The notes under the pieces: generated by a model | What the model was told of the DNA's origin: nothing | What the model saw: the letters and a program-made list of their open reading frames with translations, nothing else | Database searches by the model: none | Assembly: GCF_000153345.1 (NCBI RefSeq) | Contig: NZ_CH724127.1 | Span: forward strand, 304,065 to 368,064 | Source of the DNA: Neptuniibacter caesariensis | GTDB lineage: Bacteria; Pseudomonadota; Gammaproteobacteria; Pseudomonadales; Balneatricaceae | DNA length: 64,000 nt | Reading direction: 5' to 3' | Position numbers and translations under genes: made by a program | In this document: positions 35,272 through 46,189 of the stretch, one piece after another | How positions within the stretch are numbered: position 1 is the first letter of the stretch | Layout: each line of letters starts with the position of its first letter

Positions 35272-36699
35272 TTATTTCTCCGCCTGCTGTTTTGCTGAAG
35301 AGGCTGCTTTCCATTGATCCATAAAGGTCTTGCCTTGCGGTGCTGGCATATCTCGCCAGTCGGTCCAGCCTCCGGCTAAAGGCAACTTTTTAATACGACC
35401 TTTTTTGCCTGCGACTGTGCTCATGAACCATGCGGAACTCCGCGCTAGCCAGCGATAGAGGGCGGGGCGTTTAGCAAAGAATGCCCAGCCAGCGATACCA
35501 AAGCGGACCGTTTTAGGTGTCAGGTGTTTTTCGAACTCTTTTTCACGCCAGTGGCGCATCATTTTTGGCAGAGGGATACGTACCGGACAAACCTCTTCAC
35601 ACTTGCCGCAGGAGGTCGAAGCGTTAGGTAGATGAGCTGCTTTATCAATACCAATCATTTTTGGTGTCAGTACTGACCCCATTGGGCCAGGGTAAACCCA
35701 GCCATAGCTGTGGCCACCAACTGCACCATAAACAGGGCAGTGGTTCATACATGAGGAACAACGGATACAACGCAGCATATCCTGAAATTCAGTACCTACC
35801 ATCTCACTTCGGCCATTATCGACAAGGACAACGTGGAAGTTTTCCGGGCCATCCTGATCTGTATCGCGTTTAGGACCTGTAGAAAGGGTGTTATAAACGG
35901 TGAATTCCTGACCTGTTGCAGATCGTGCCAATAAGCGCAGGAACAGACTCATATCTTCCAGCGTCGGTACCACTTTCTCTATGGATGTGATTACGATATG
36001 CGTTTTAGGGAGAGTCTGGGTGAGATCACCGTTACCCTCATTGGTAACAATAATTGTGGAGCCAGTTTCTGCTACCAGAAAGTTGGCTCCGGTCAGCCCA
36101 ACATCAGCACTAACGAATTCCTTTCGCAGTACTTCGCGGGCTTCTTTCATCAACGCCTGAGGATCTCCTGTTTTCGGACGTTTATGATGTTCGTGGAATG
36201 TCTCCGATACGTCGTTGACATTAAGATGGATCGCCGGCGCGATGATATGGCTTGGGTGGTCATCACGCAGCTGTAGAATATATTCACCCAGATCGGTCTC
36301 TACAGGGCGAACACCGTTGGCTTCAAGATATTCGTTAAGTCCGGTCTCCTCTGAAACCATCGACTTACCTTTGGTGATCGTTTTGGCATCCACCTGTTTG
36401 CAGATATCAAGAATGGCTTTGTTGGCATCTTCTGCGGTACTACACCAGTGAACATGGCCGCCATTTTTTACAACGTTATCTTCAAATTGCTCCAGATAGA
36501 TATCAAGATTTTGAATAATATGATTTTTCAGATCGCGGGCTTCGTCACGCAGATCCTCAAACTCAGGCAAGCGTTTGATGGCATTGGCGCGGTTAACCGG
36601 GAAGCCGTGCTTAAACTGCCCAAGTGCTTCTTGTAGCTCAACATTATGTAGAGCAATACGGGCGTTTTCTTTGAATTGTGGACTCTTAATCTGCATCAT
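35272..36699 (-). CDS. lutB: LutB iron-sulfur protein of L-lactate oxidation
   Basis: This 475-residue protein has an N-terminal LUD domain (GLTGANFLVAETGSTIIVTNEG near residue 200 is trimmed here to FLVAETGSTI). Two 4Fe-4S cysteine clusters follow: CIRCSSCMNHCPVYGA near 305 and STSCGKCEEVCPVRIPLP near 355. A basic C-terminal extension ends the protein. It relays electrons within the lactate dehydrogenase complex. It starts 9 bp after lutA. Confidence 0.93.
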   Translation of the reverse strand: MMQIKSPQFKENARIALHNVELQEALGQFKHGFPVNRANAIKRLPEFEDLRDEARDLKNHIIQNLDIYLEQFEDNVVKNGGHVHWCSTAEDANKAILDICKQVDAKTITKGKSMVSEETGLNEYLEANGVRPVETDLGEYILQLRDDHPSHIIAPAIHLNVNDVSETFHEHHKRPKTGDPQALMKEAREVLRKEFVSADVGLTGANFLVAETGSTIIVTNEGNGDLTQTLPKTHIVITSIEKVVPTLEDMSLFLRLLARSATGQEFTVYNTLSTGPKRDTDQDGPENFHVVLVDNGRSEMVGTEFQDMLRCIRCSSCMNHCPVYGAVGGHSYGWVYPGPMGSVLTPKMIGIDKAAHLPNASTSCGKCEEVCPVRIPLPKMMRHWREKEFEKHLTPKTVRFGIAGWAFFAKRPALYRWLARSSAWFMSTVAGKKGRIKKLPLAGGWTDWRDMPAPQGKTFMDQWKAASSAKQQAEK

Positions 36700-36708
36700 A
36701 ATCCCCGC

Positions 36709-37506
36709 TTACAGCTCGTTTGCCAGTTCATATTCGGCTTCGCCGATCGCCGGTGTATCGGTCATGCCAGCCAGAATCTCGACCACATGACGCGCCTGAA
36801 TCTGTTTTCCTTCACGCTTCAGTTTGCCTGCCATATTCAGTAGACAGCCCAGATCACCGCCAACTAACGTGGTTGCGCCTGAATCACTAATGTACTGAGT
36901 TTTGTTGGAAACCATGCGGTTGGAAATATCCGGATACTTCACGCAAAAAGTACCACCAAAACCACAGCAGGTTTCAGCTTCTTCCATCTCATTCAGGGTG
37001 AGGTTATCGACTTTAGATAACAGCTTTCTTGGCTGCTGCTTTACACCTAATTGGCGTAAGCCAGAGCAGGAATCGTGATAAGTGATCGTGCCTTCGAATG
37101 CCGCATTGATACGATCAAAATCAACAATGTCAGTCAGGAACTGGGTGATTTCATAGGCGCGGGATTTAAGATCTTCAGCACGTTTTTTCCACGGATCATT
37201 CTCTTCAAAAAGATCTGGGTAGTAGTGGAGCATGCCAATACAAGAACCTGAAGGGCCGACAATATATTCATAACCATCAAAGGCTTCAATCGTCTGACGG
37301 GCAATATCTGCTGTCGTTGCCTTATCTCCGGAATTGTAGGCGGGTTGGCCGCAGCAGGTTTGATTTTCAGGGACTTCAACTTTACAGCCCGCAGCTTCAA
37401 GTAGCTTAACTGTGGCAAACGCTACGCTGGGGCGAAACATATCGGCTAGGCAGGTTACAAACAGTCCCACCTTAGGATTCTGGGTTGGGTTTGGCATGGT
37501 AGTCAT
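36709..37506 (-). CDS. lutA: LutA Fe-S oxidoreductase subunit
   Basis: This 265-residue protein has two CCG domains, CCGQPAYNSGD near residue 50 and ETCCGFGGTFCVKYP near 165, typical of heterodisulfide-reductase-like proteins that bind a non-cubane iron-sulfur site. HDSCSGLRQLGV near 125 is also present. It begins the lutABC operon for L-lactate use. The divergent FCD/GntR gene at 37687 and the operator between them point to lactate-responsive control. No lactate permease is in the window. Confidence 0.92.
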   Translation of the reverse strand: MTTMPNPTQNPKVGLFVTCLADMFRPSVAFATVKLLEAAGCKVEVPENQTCCGQPAYNSGDKATTADIARQTIEAFDGYEYIVGPSGSCIGMLHYYPDLFEENDPWKKRAEDLKSRAYEITQFLTDIVDFDRINAAFEGTITYHDSCSGLRQLGVKQQPRKLLSKVDNLTLNEMEEAETCCGFGGTFCVKYPDISNRMVSNKTQYISDSGATTLVGGDLGCLLNMAGKLKREGKQIQARHVVEILAGMTDTPAIGEAEYELANEL

Positions 37507-37646
37507 CGCTATCAGTTGTCAGCACATCCTGTTGGCTTTCAGGAATCCTCACTGCTGAACTTATTGTTATTTTGCCGGTGCAACCCGACTTGTTATATCC
37601 AAAAGATAGTTAATAGATAGCGCAAAAGAAATGCTAAACTATCAAC

Positions 37647-37657
37647 TGGTCTGACCA
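37647..37657. promoter_or_regulatory. FCD/GntR operator TGGTCTGACCA
   Basis: The dyad TGGT-CTG-ACCA fits the TNGTNNNACNA pattern of FadR/LldR/PdhR-type regulators. It lies 140 bp from the lutA start and 30 bp before the divergent regulator gene, so it can serve autoregulation as well as lutABC control. Confidence 0.65.
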
Positions 37658-37686
37658 AGATTTAGGTGAAGGGATGTGGAATAGGG

Positions 37687-38391
37687 ATGAGTACTCTTAA
37701 AACTGACAGCTTAAGTGCAACGTTGAGTGAGGTTTTACAGGAGCAGATCCTGTTTGGCGATATTTGCCCGGGGCAGAAATTGCCTTCGCAAAGAAGCTTG
37801 TCTGAAAGTCATCAGTTATCCCGGGCGACCGTTAGGGAAGCCATTCAGGATCTTGAATTAAAAGGCATTATTGAAACCTATCATGGTGGCGGCTCTGTCT
37901 GCCGTAATTTGCTGGAGAGTCATTTTGACCTTCCTCTAGAAGGCATCGGTGATAATATCGATTTCCAGATCCAGGTTATGGAGATGCGCGCAGCTCTGGA
38001 GGGGGAGGCGGCTTACTATGCATCGATCAGAGCAACTGATGAGCAGTTAGCAAAAATCGGTACAGAGTTTGAGGCGATGCAGGCCAGGGATACAGGGAAT
38101 ACCACACTGGCGAAAGCTAAAGCAGATCTGCGCTTTCATATGATGATCGCAGAAGCGAGCCATAATCTGCTGGTCATCTCTTTTAGTCAGATCTTCTACA
38201 ATCGATATTTTAATGCGATCTACGGGGTACTGGATCGTACACTGAAAAAGTTTGGCCGTTATCCTGATGGTATCAGTGCTCAGCATCTGCAAATTAATCA
38301 GGCATTGCAAACCCGCCAGGCGGATTTGGCGCGTCGTGTTGCGACTGAGCATATCGATTTCACCCGGCGCTTATTAATAGACAGCGAATAG
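37687..38391 (+). CDS. FCD-domain GntR regulator of lut genes
   Basis: This 234-residue protein has an N-terminal winged helix (CPGQKLPSQRSLSESHQLSR, then ATVREAIQDLELKGII). The C-terminal FCD ligand domain has the usual Asp/His metal-binding pattern: EMRAALEGEAA near residue 105, DLRFHMMIAEAS near 150, and a late His in ATEHIDF. It resembles LldR/PdhR/LutR. The position divergent from lutABC, with a matching operator between, supports control by lactate. GTG 37666 is an upstream alternative start. Confidence 0.88.
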   Translation: MSTLKTDSLSATLSEVLQEQILFGDICPGQKLPSQRSLSESHQLSRATVREAIQDLELKGIIETYHGGGSVCRNLLESHFDLPLEGIGDNIDFQIQVMEMRAALEGEAAYYASIRATDEQLAKIGTEFEAMQARDTGNTTLAKAKADLRFHMMIAEASHNLLVISFSQIFYNRYFNAIYGVLDRTLKKFGRYPDGISAQHLQINQALQTRQADLARRVATEHIDFTRRLLIDSE

Positions 38392-38473
38392 GGGTAAATT
38401 GGGATTCCTTATCGATCAATCTAAGACTATAGTCCTAATTATTATAAAGGGATTAAAGGGACTACCAAACGCT

Positions 38474-41400
38474 ATGCTGCGTGCCATTGCAACACTTCTT
38501 ATCAGCGTACTGATGCTCTTCAGTGTGAATATCTATTCAGCGGTGGATCTGCAGAAAGATATCGCTCAACTGCAGCAACAGCTTGATCTATCTGTTAATT
38601 CCTCCATCCCTTCAGAGCAGGAAAAAAGGGCCATACAGCAAAAAATAATCAGTGCTCTAAAAGAGCAGGAACTCCTGCAAAACAAGATAGGCTCTTTACA
38701 GTCAGAGCTCGAGTTACAGCCCAAGGTTCTGCAGGCTATAGAAACGCGTTTGTCTGAATCGACCTCGCCCTTGCCTGATATCGCCTATGAGATAACGCTG
38801 GCAGAGTTGGAAAAGCGTGAAACCCAGACGAATGCCAGGGTTCTTGAGCTTAACCGTACACAGGCAGAATATCGACAAACAGCGTCTCAGGCTGAGGAAA
38901 GGCAGCAAACGATTCGTGAGCAATTAGCTAATCTGAAGTTTGTGGATTTCTCTGATGATAAGCCTCAGTTTGCTGAAAACAGCGACCTTGCTACCCAGTT
39001 ACAATCGGCAAGTTTTGCTGAATACAACTTAAGGCAGCAGGCGTTGGAGCTTGAATTGCTCGTGCTCCCTAAGAGGGCAGAAATAGCCAAATTAAACGGT
39101 CAGCTACTTGAACGAGAGCTAAAACTTCAGAATCAGTACTTGAATAGCCTGGGGGAGTTTAAGCAGGTCAGGCAAAGAGCTGAGGCAGAATTGGCGCTAA
39201 GGGAGCTAGAAAAAAGCGCTGAAGCTGATTCGGAAGTTCAGGCCATTCAACTGTTGCGTAAAGAGAACCAACAACTCAGTCAGCAACTGAGGGCCCTGTT
39301 AGTTGACATAGAAAGCTATGACCAGGAAAGAAGAGCGGAGCAGATAAGGCTTTCCCAGTTAACCACATCCTTTAATCTGATACGGCAACAATTAGAGCTG
39401 GAAGTCAGCCATATCACTCCTGCACAGATCCAGTTTATTTTTGAAAACAGAACGGCTCAGGATACCAGGAAGGTATCTCAGGAAATTGCACAGCTTCGTT
39501 TACAAAGGGCTCAGTTGGAACAGCGTCTAAATGTTAGCGGCGATAAACAGGCCACTCAGGAGGCCATGCCCTCACTTAATAAAGCTCAGCTACGTCGATT
39601 TCAAAATCTGCTTGATGATCAGAAGCAGCTACTTAATCAGCTGAGTGATGCGCAATCCCAACTGAGCCTGAAACTGAATCAAATCCTCAATATACAAAGG
39701 CAGGTTAATCAGCAGATCAGTAGTAATCGGGAAACGATCAGCCGCCACTTGCTATGGAATCCGGTTACACCTGAACTGGATAGTTCTTGGTTTAAAGAGA
39801 TCGGTATCTCATCAGAGCAGGTTTACGGGCGTCTGGTTCAAGCGACTGAGCAACCACTGTTTAAGAGTAATGATAAAACACCTGGGCGTATTGTGCTCTT
39901 CATCGTCATTATGTTGGGTGTACTTTGGCTCAGAGGGTATGCGGCATCGCGAACATCTTTATGGGCGAAGCAGCTTGGGAATGTTGTTCATGACCGGCTT
40001 ATGCATACCTTTAAAGCGGTGTTGCTTGGCCCGCTGCTGACGATCTATCTGCCAGCCGGCTTGTTAATTGTCGGAAAAAACCTGGTTAATCAGAGTCATC
40101 CGGATGCGGATCAGCTAGAAGCAATGCTACAGGTCGTGGCGATACTGGGGTGGTTCTTACTTTCAATGCGTTTCTGGCTAACAACGCCGGACGGGTTGTT
40201 CTGTATCCATTTTGGGGTCAGCGAAGAGCTGTGTTTGTTGCTTCGTAAACTGGCTTACTGGGTATTGCTGGTGTGTGTGCCGTTGATCATGTTCCATGCT
40301 TATATCTGGGACATTGACAGCGATGAGATGCGTTCAGGGCTGGTGAGATTGGTTATCTTCCTGTTGCTGTTTTCCATTGGCTATCTGTTCTTCAGGCTAT
40401 GGCGATCAGTACCGCAAATTAACCAGATTATGAAGTCTAAAAGCTGGTGGCTCAGAGCAGAGCTCTGGCTGTCTTTACTGATACTGGTTAATTTCTCGCT
40501 CATTGTTTTGGTCGGGCTCGGCTATACCTTTACCGTAAACCTTATTTTGTATGCTGGCTCACAGCTGGCGTTCTTGCTCCTGCTGACTTTTATGTTCTAC
40601 AAACTGGGCTTGCGGTTGGTATTGATCTCTGAGCGCCGATTGGAGTTTGATCGAGCGAAAGCCAGACGCGCAGAAATATTGGCCGCTAGGGAGAACCCAG
40701 ACGAAGAACCCCCTCTGGAAACCAACTATCTGAATATGCAGACCATTTCAGACCAGTCACGTACGTTGTTGAAGACAGCAACGGTGGTGGTATTAGGGAT
40801 GTTGATCTGGGCTGGGATGGGAGGTTACCTACCGCTATTTGGGGTGCTCGATAACATCGAGTTATGGAGTAGTGTCACCAGCGATGGGGAAACGGCGCTG
40901 GTCACCCTGAAGTCAGTTATTTTTGGTGTGGTTGTTCTGTCTCTCTGCTTACTTGCCGCCTATAACCTGCCAGGTTTGTTAGAGCTATTGATTCTGAGGA
41001 ATCTGGACCTGTCTCCAGGTACCGGTTACGCGATTAGCTCGTTATTAAAGTACACACTGATTATGGTCGGTATCTTGTTGGCATTTTCAAGCTTTGGCTT
41101 GGAGTGGGGCAAGTTACAGTGGCTGGTTGCCGCGTTGGGTGTGGGTCTGGGCTTTGGTTTACAGGAGATTGTCGCCAACTTCGTCTCTGGCTTAATTATT
41201 CTGTTTGAAAAACCTGTGCGTATCGGAGACACGGTAACGATAGATGGACTGACCGGAACGGTGACCCGAATCCAGATACGCGCAACCACGATTACTGACT
41301 GGGATCGCAAAGAGGTGATTATTCCGAACAAGGCGTTTATCACCCAGCAACTGATCAACTGGTCGTTGACTGACTCAATCACCCGAGTGGTTGTGCCAGT

Positions 41401-41677
41401 GGGGATCGCTTATGGTTCGGATACTGACCTGGCCCGTGAGCTGTTATTAGAAGCGGCACAGGAAGAGGAGCGAGTGCTGAGAGATCCAAAACCTGAGGCA
41501 TTCTTTACCCAGTTTGCCGATAGCTCTCTCAATCTGGAGTTGCGTTTTTATGTTAGCGCGATGGTCGATCGATTAGAGATGAATCACAGGGTTAATACAC
41601 GGGTAGCAGATAAGTTCAAACAGGCCGGCATTGAGATCGCATTCCCGCAGCTGGATGTGCATTTGAAAAGAAACTAG
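38474..41677 (+). CDS. MscK/KefA-type mechanosensitive channel
   Basis: This 1067-residue protein starts with a Sec signal peptide (MLRAIATLLISVLMLF to YSA). About 430 residues of periplasmic coiled coil follow, very rich in Gln, Leu and Glu. Then come about ten membrane helices and the MscS core near residues 860-940 (GLGFGLQEIVANFVSGLIIL, then EKPVRIGDTVTI) with a cytoplasmic beta/alpha end. It should open under membrane tension to release solutes in osmotic downshock. ATG 38474 is favoured over TTG 38399 because it opens directly into the signal peptide. Confidence 0.9.
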   Translation: MLRAIATLLISVLMLFSVNIYSAVDLQKDIAQLQQQLDLSVNSSIPSEQEKRAIQQKIISALKEQELLQNKIGSLQSELELQPKVLQAIETRLSESTSPLPDIAYEITLAELEKRETQTNARVLELNRTQAEYRQTASQAEERQQTIREQLANLKFVDFSDDKPQFAENSDLATQLQSASFAEYNLRQQALELELLVLPKRAEIAKLNGQLLERELKLQNQYLNSLGEFKQVRQRAEAELALRELEKSAEADSEVQAIQLLRKENQQLSQQLRALLVDIESYDQERRAEQIRLSQLTTSFNLIRQQLELEVSHITPAQIQFIFENRTAQDTRKVSQEIAQLRLQRAQLEQRLNVSGDKQATQEAMPSLNKAQLRRFQNLLDDQKQLLNQLSDAQSQLSLKLNQILNIQRQVNQQISSNRETISRHLLWNPVTPELDSSWFKEIGISSEQVYGRLVQATEQPLFKSNDKTPGRIVLFIVIMLGVLWLRGYAASRTSLWAKQLGNVVHDRLMHTFKAVLLGPLLTIYLPAGLLIVGKNLVNQSHPDADQLEAMLQVVAILGWFLLSMRFWLTTPDGLFCIHFGVSEELCLLLRKLAYWVLLVCVPLIMFHAYIWDIDSDEMRSGLVRLVIFLLLFSIGYLFFRLWRSVPQINQIMKSKSWWLRAELWLSLLILVNFSLIVLVGLGYTFTVNLILYAGSQLAFLLLLTFMFYKLGLRLVLISERRLEFDRAKARRAEILAARENPDEEPPLETNYLNMQTISDQSRTLLKTATVVVLGMLIWAGMGGYLPLFGVLDNIELWSSVTSDGETALVTLKSVIFGVVVLSLCLLAAYNLPGLLELLILRNLDLSPGTGYAISSLLKYTLIMVGILLAFSSFGLEWGKLQWLVAALGVGLGFGLQEIVANFVSGLIILFEKPVRIGDTVTIDGLTGTVTRIQIRATTITDWDRKEVIIPNKAFITQQLINWSLTDSITRVVVPVGIAYGSDTDLARELLLEAAQEEERVLRDPKPEAFFTQFADSSLNLELRFYVSAMVDRLEMNHRVNTRVADKFKQAGIEIAFPQLDVHLKRN

Positions 41678-41703
41678 GTGGCCTAGCCGCCTGGTTTTTT
41701 TTC
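41676..41703 (+). terminator. Rho-independent terminator
   Basis: An AGGTGG-CCTAG-CCGCCT stem (one G-T pair) is followed by G-G and about nine T. It overlaps the stop codon of the channel gene and precedes thrS. Confidence 0.82.
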
Positions 41704-41731
41704 AACTATAATGCCGCTCCCCGCACCGTAC

Positions 41732-41761
41732 TTGGTTTGTACGACATCGGGGCTGTATAGA
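41732..41761 (+). promoter_or_regulatory. Candidate thrS promoter
   Basis: TTGGTT and TATAGA, spaced 18 bp, lie about 50 bp before the thrS start in an otherwise short gap. The leader between them and the start may hold the ThrRS operator, which I could not resolve. Confidence 0.35.
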
Positions 41762-41812
41762 ATTCAATAAGTGGCCTTACGTATGGGTCACCACTGATAC
41801 CAAGGAAATAAC

Positions 41813-43732
41813 ATGCCTGTAATTACCCTGCCTGATGGTAGCAAGCGCGAGTTTGCTAACCCTGTTACTGTATTTGAAGTTGCCGCTGATATTGGTGCTG
41901 GTCTGGCGAAAGCTGCACTGGCGGGCAAAGTCGACGGTCAAGAAGTTGATACCTCCTACACCATTGAAAATGATGCTGACCTGGCAATCATCACTGCGCG
42001 TGATGAAGCAGGCCTGGAAGTGATTCGTCACTCCACAGCGCATTTGATGGCGATGGCTGTTCAGGAGCTGTTCCCAGGTGCTCAGGTAACAATCGGGCCT
42101 GTTATTGAAGATGGTTTCTACTACGATTTTGCATATGAACGTCCATTCACGCCTGAAGATCTGGAAAAGATCGAGAAGAAGATGGCTGAACTGGCGAAGC
42201 AGAATCTACCCGTTACCCGCTCTCTGATGAGTCGTGATGAAGCGACTAAGATGTTTGATGAGATGGGTGAGAAGTATAAGGTTGAACTGCTACAAGCAGT
42301 CCCAGACTCGGAAGATCTGTCTTTCTATTCTCAGGGCGACTTTATCGATCTATGCCGTGGTCCACACGTACCATCAACTGGCCATATCAAAGCTTTCAAA
42401 CTGATGAAGGTTGCTGGAGCATACTGGCGTGGTGATTCCAACAACGAGATGCTGCAGCGTATCTACGGTACAGCATGGGGCGATAAGAAAGCACTTAAAG
42501 CCTACCTACACCGTCTGGAAGAAGCAGAAAAACGTGACCACCGTAAGCTGGGTAAGCAGTTAGATCTGTTCCATCTGCAGGAAGAAGCACCAGGTATGGT
42601 GTTCTGGCACCCTAAAGGTTGGGCGCTTTACCAAGGTATCGAACAATACATGCGCCAAAAGCTTCGTCCGCGCAAGTATGTTGAAGTTAAGACCCCTCAG
42701 GTTGTTGAACGTACTCTATGGGAAAAATCAGGTCACTGGGAAAAATTCTCTGAAGAGATGTTTACTACCCACTCTGAGAACCGTGATTTTGCTGTGAAAC
42801 CAATGAACTGCCCATGTCACGTTCAGGTATACAACCAGGGTATCCGCTCCTATCGTGATCTGCCATTGCGTATGGCTGAGTTTGGTTCTTGTCATCGTAA
42901 CGAACCATCCGGCGCGCTGCACGGTATTATGCGTGTTCGCGGTTTCGTTCAGGACGATGGTCACATTTTCTGTGCTGAAGATAGCATCCAGAGTGAAGTA
43001 TCCGAGTTCATCGACTTCCTGCATGAAGTGTATGCAGATTTTGGCTTCCAGGAGATTCAGTACAAGCTGTCTACACGTCCTGAGAAACGTGTGGGTAGCG
43101 ATGAAGTTTGGGATAAGTCTGAGAAAGCCCTTGCTGATGCACTGGATAACGCAGGCCTTAAATGGGATCTGTTGCCAGGTGAAGGCGCGTTCTATGGTCC
43201 TAAGATCGAATTCTCACTGAAGGATTGCCTGGGTCGAGTATGGCAGTGTGGCACCGTTCAGGTCGATTTCTCGATGCCTGGCCGCCTGGGTGCACAGTTT
43301 GTAAACGAGCAGGGTGAGCGTGAAACGCCAGTAATGATTCACCGTGCAATTCTGGGTTCATTCGAGCGCTTTATCGGTATTTTGATCGAAAACTATGCAG
43401 GTGCATTACCAACTTGGTTGGCACCTGTACAGGCTGTTGTAATGAATATTACGGATAAACAGGCCGATTATTGCGAAAAAGTTGTCCAAAATCTTGAAAA
43501 TAAAGGATTCAGGGCCGAGTCGGACTTGAGAAATGAGAAGATCGGCTTTAAAATTCGCGAGCGCACTTTACAGAAGGTTCCATATCTTCTTGTAATTGGC
43601 GATAAAGAAGTAGAGGCAGGAGCGGTTGCAGTCCGTACTCGCACAGGTGAAGACCTGGGATCTATGCCTCTAGATGAATTTGTAAACCTTCTTGGCAGTG
43701 ATGTCGCTAAGAAAGGTCGTCAGGACTCATAA
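41813..43732 (+). CDS. thrS: Threonine-tRNA ligase
   Basis: This 639-residue class II synthetase has the N-terminal TGS domain (1-60), the editing domain with [20 protein letters not shown] near residue 77, and motif 2 around [20 protein letters not shown] near 365. Motif 3 is [13 protein letters not shown] near 513, and the anticodon-binding domain ends the protein. The zinc Cys/His residues are in [11 protein letters not shown] and elsewhere. It leads the thrS-infC-rpmI-rplT-pheST-ihfA cluster seen widely in gammaproteobacteria. Confidence 0.97.
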   Translation: MPVITLPDGSKREFANPVTVFEVAADIGAGLAKAALAGKVDGQEVDTSYTIENDADLAIITARDEAGLEVIRHSTAHLMAMAVQELFPGAQVTIGPVIEDGFYYDFAYERPFTPEDLEKIEKKMAELAKQNLPVTRSLMSRDEATKMFDEMGEKYKVELLQAVPDSEDLSFYSQGDFIDLCRGPHVPSTGHIKAFKLMKVAGAYWRGDSNNEMLQRIYGTAWGDKKALKAYLHRLEEAEKRDHRKLGKQLDLFHLQEEAPGMVFWHPKGWALYQGIEQYMRQKLRPRKYVEVKTPQVVERTLWEKSGHWEKFSEEMFTTHSENRDFAVKPMNCPCHVQVYNQGIRSYRDLPLRMAEFGSCHRNEPSGALHGIMRVRGFVQDDGHIFCAEDSIQSEVSEFIDFLHEVYADFGFQEIQYKLSTRPEKRVGSDEVWDKSEKALADALDNAGLKWDLLPGEGAFYGPKIEFSLKDCLGRVWQCGTVQVDFSMPGRLGAQFVNEQGERETPVMIHRAILGSFERFIGILIENYAGALPTWLAPVQAVVMNITDKQADYCEKVVQNLENKGFRAESDLRNEKIGFKIRERTLQKVPYLLVIGDKEVEAGAVAVRTRTGEDLGSMPLDEFVNLLGSDVAKKGRQDS

Positions 43733-43759
43733 GTCTAAATAAAGTCAGGAGATACGACT

Positions 43760-44305
43760 ATCAGGCGTGATAATAGAAGGGGCGCTCGTAGAGAAGAGCC
43801 CATGATCAATGAGAATCTACTGAAAGTAGCTAAACAGTGCAGACTTATTGGTCCAGACGGAACACAGATTGGCATCGTACCGGTAAACGACGCTCTTGAG
43901 GCAGCTCAAGAAGCGGGACTTGATCTGGTTAAAATCTCTGAAGCTGATCCCATCGTTTGTAAAGTGATGGATTATGGCAAGCATCTTTATGAATTGAAGA
44001 AGCAGAAAAATGAAGCCAAGAAGAAGCAGCATCAGGTCCAGATCAAGGAAGTGAAATTCCGTCCTAATACGGAAGAAGGGGATTATCAGGTAAAACTACG
44101 CAACCTGATACGTTTCCTTGAAGCAGGAGATAAAGCCAAGATAACACTACGTTATCGCGGCCGTGAGATGGCTCATCAGGAACTGGGTATGCAGCTCCTC
44201 CAACGAATTGAAAAAGAGTTGGAAGAGATGATTACCGTTGAACAGCGTCCTAAGATGGAAGGCCGTCAACTGGTCATGGTCATCGCTCCGAAGAAGAAAA
44301 AGTAA
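43760..44305 (+). CDS. infC: Translation initiation factor IF-3, AUC start
   Basis: This 181-residue factor prevents early subunit joining and checks the start codon on the 30S subunit. The N-domain holds [21 protein letters not shown] and [14 protein letters not shown]. The C-domain holds [20 protein letters not shown] and [12 protein letters not shown]. The only ATG (43802) lies just before INEN and would cut the usual basic N-terminal leader. Upstream in frame, ATC at 43760 stands eight bases after AGGAG and gives the leader [13 protein letters not shown]; an in-frame stop at 43736 bounds it. Rare AUU or AUC starts are the known basis of infC self-control. Confidence 0.92.
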   Translation: MRRDNRRGARREEPMINENLLKVAKQCRLIGPDGTQIGIVPVNDALEAAQEAGLDLVKISEADPIVCKVMDYGKHLYELKKQKNEAKKKQHQVQIKEVKFRPNTEEGDYQVKLRNLIRFLEAGDKAKITLRYRGREMAHQELGMQLLQRIEKELEEMITVEQRPKMEGRQLVMVIAPKKKK

Positions 44306-44410
44306 CTCGTTACTTTCCTTAACCCGTGACTGCCTTGAAAAAGACAGCTACGGGTTTTGTCGTTTGTTTCGTGTGAAAAAAAAATTAACGAATGCGTGGA
44401 GATTTTAGTA

Positions 44411-44605
44411 ATGCCTAAAATGAAATCCAATAGTGGTGCGGCTAAGCGTTTTAAGAAAACCGCTAACGGCTTTAAACACAAACAGTCTTTCACTAGTCAC
44501 ATTCTGACTAAGAAATCTACAAAGCGTAAGCGTCAGCTTCGCCCTATGCTGCAGGTACACGCTGCAGACAAGGCGTTGGTTCGTCGCATGCTGCCTTACA
44601 TTTAA
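44411..44605 (+). CDS. rpmI: 50S ribosomal protein L35
   Basis: This 64-residue, highly basic protein begins [20 protein letters not shown] and ends [11 protein letters not shown], as L35 does. GGAG lies nine bases before the ATG. It sits between infC and rplT, the usual order, and in enteric bacteria its translation is repressed by L20 binding the mRNA ahead of it. The gap after infC (44306-44410) may hold that operator but I could not assign its fold. Confidence 0.97.
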   Translation: MPKMKSNSGAAKRFKKTANGFKHKQSFTSHILTKKSTKRKRQLRPMLQVHAADKALVRRMLPYI

Positions 44606-44643
44606 TCGATTTTTTAGTTAACAGAATTTAGAGGAAGAAAGAC

Positions 44644-45000
44644 ATGGCTCGCGTAAAACGTGGTGTTATTGCTCGTCGTCGTCACAAGAAGGTCCTGAAA
44701 AAAGCAAAAGGTTATTACGGTGCTCGTAGCCGTGTATTCCGCGTTGCTAAACAGGCAGTTATCAAAGCTGGTCAGTATGCATACCGTGACCGTCGTCAGC
44801 GTAAGCGTCAATTCCGCGCTCTGTGGATTGCTCGTATCAACGCTGGTGCACGTCTGAACGGTCTGTCTTACAGCCGTTTCATTGCTGGTCTGAAAAAGGC
44901 TAACATCGAAATCGACCGTAAGGTTCTGGCTGATCTGGCTGTTCACGAAGCTGGCGCATTTGCTGCAATCGTTGAGAAAGCTAAAGCTTCTCTGGCGTAA
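44644..45000 (+). CDS. rplT: 50S ribosomal protein L20
   Basis: This 118-residue basic protein begins [20 protein letters not shown] and contains [19 protein letters not shown] and [20 protein letters not shown], the L20 hallmarks. It binds 23S rRNA early in 50S assembly and represses its own operon. AGAGGAAG lies before the ATG. A strong terminator follows. Confidence 0.97.
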   Translation: MARVKRGVIARRRHKKVLKKAKGYYGARSRVFRVAKQAVIKAGQYAYRDRRQRKRQFRALWIARINAGARLNGLSYSRFIAGLKKANIEIDRKVLADLAVHEAGAFAAIVEKAKASLA

Positions 45001-45035
45001 GCAAGCACCCAGTGTCGTGTAAACGACTTTATTGA

Positions 45036-45071
45036 AATAGGGGAAGGGTGCGAGCTCTTCCCCTATTTTTT
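45036..45071 (+). terminator. Rho-independent terminator of rplT
   Basis: A perfect AATAGGGGAAG/CTTCCCCTATT stem with a loop of about 10 nt runs into T-rich sequence. It separates the ribosomal genes from pheST. Confidence 0.88.
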
Positions 45072-45108
45072 CGGTTTTTTTGCTTAGTTTTTAGTGTTTG
45101 AACGCTAA

Positions 45109-46140
<1,032 letters not shown>

Positions 46141-46189
46141 TCAAGACAAACGTTTTAGCGGTTATTAACAGGATTTTCGGGAAAGCAAA

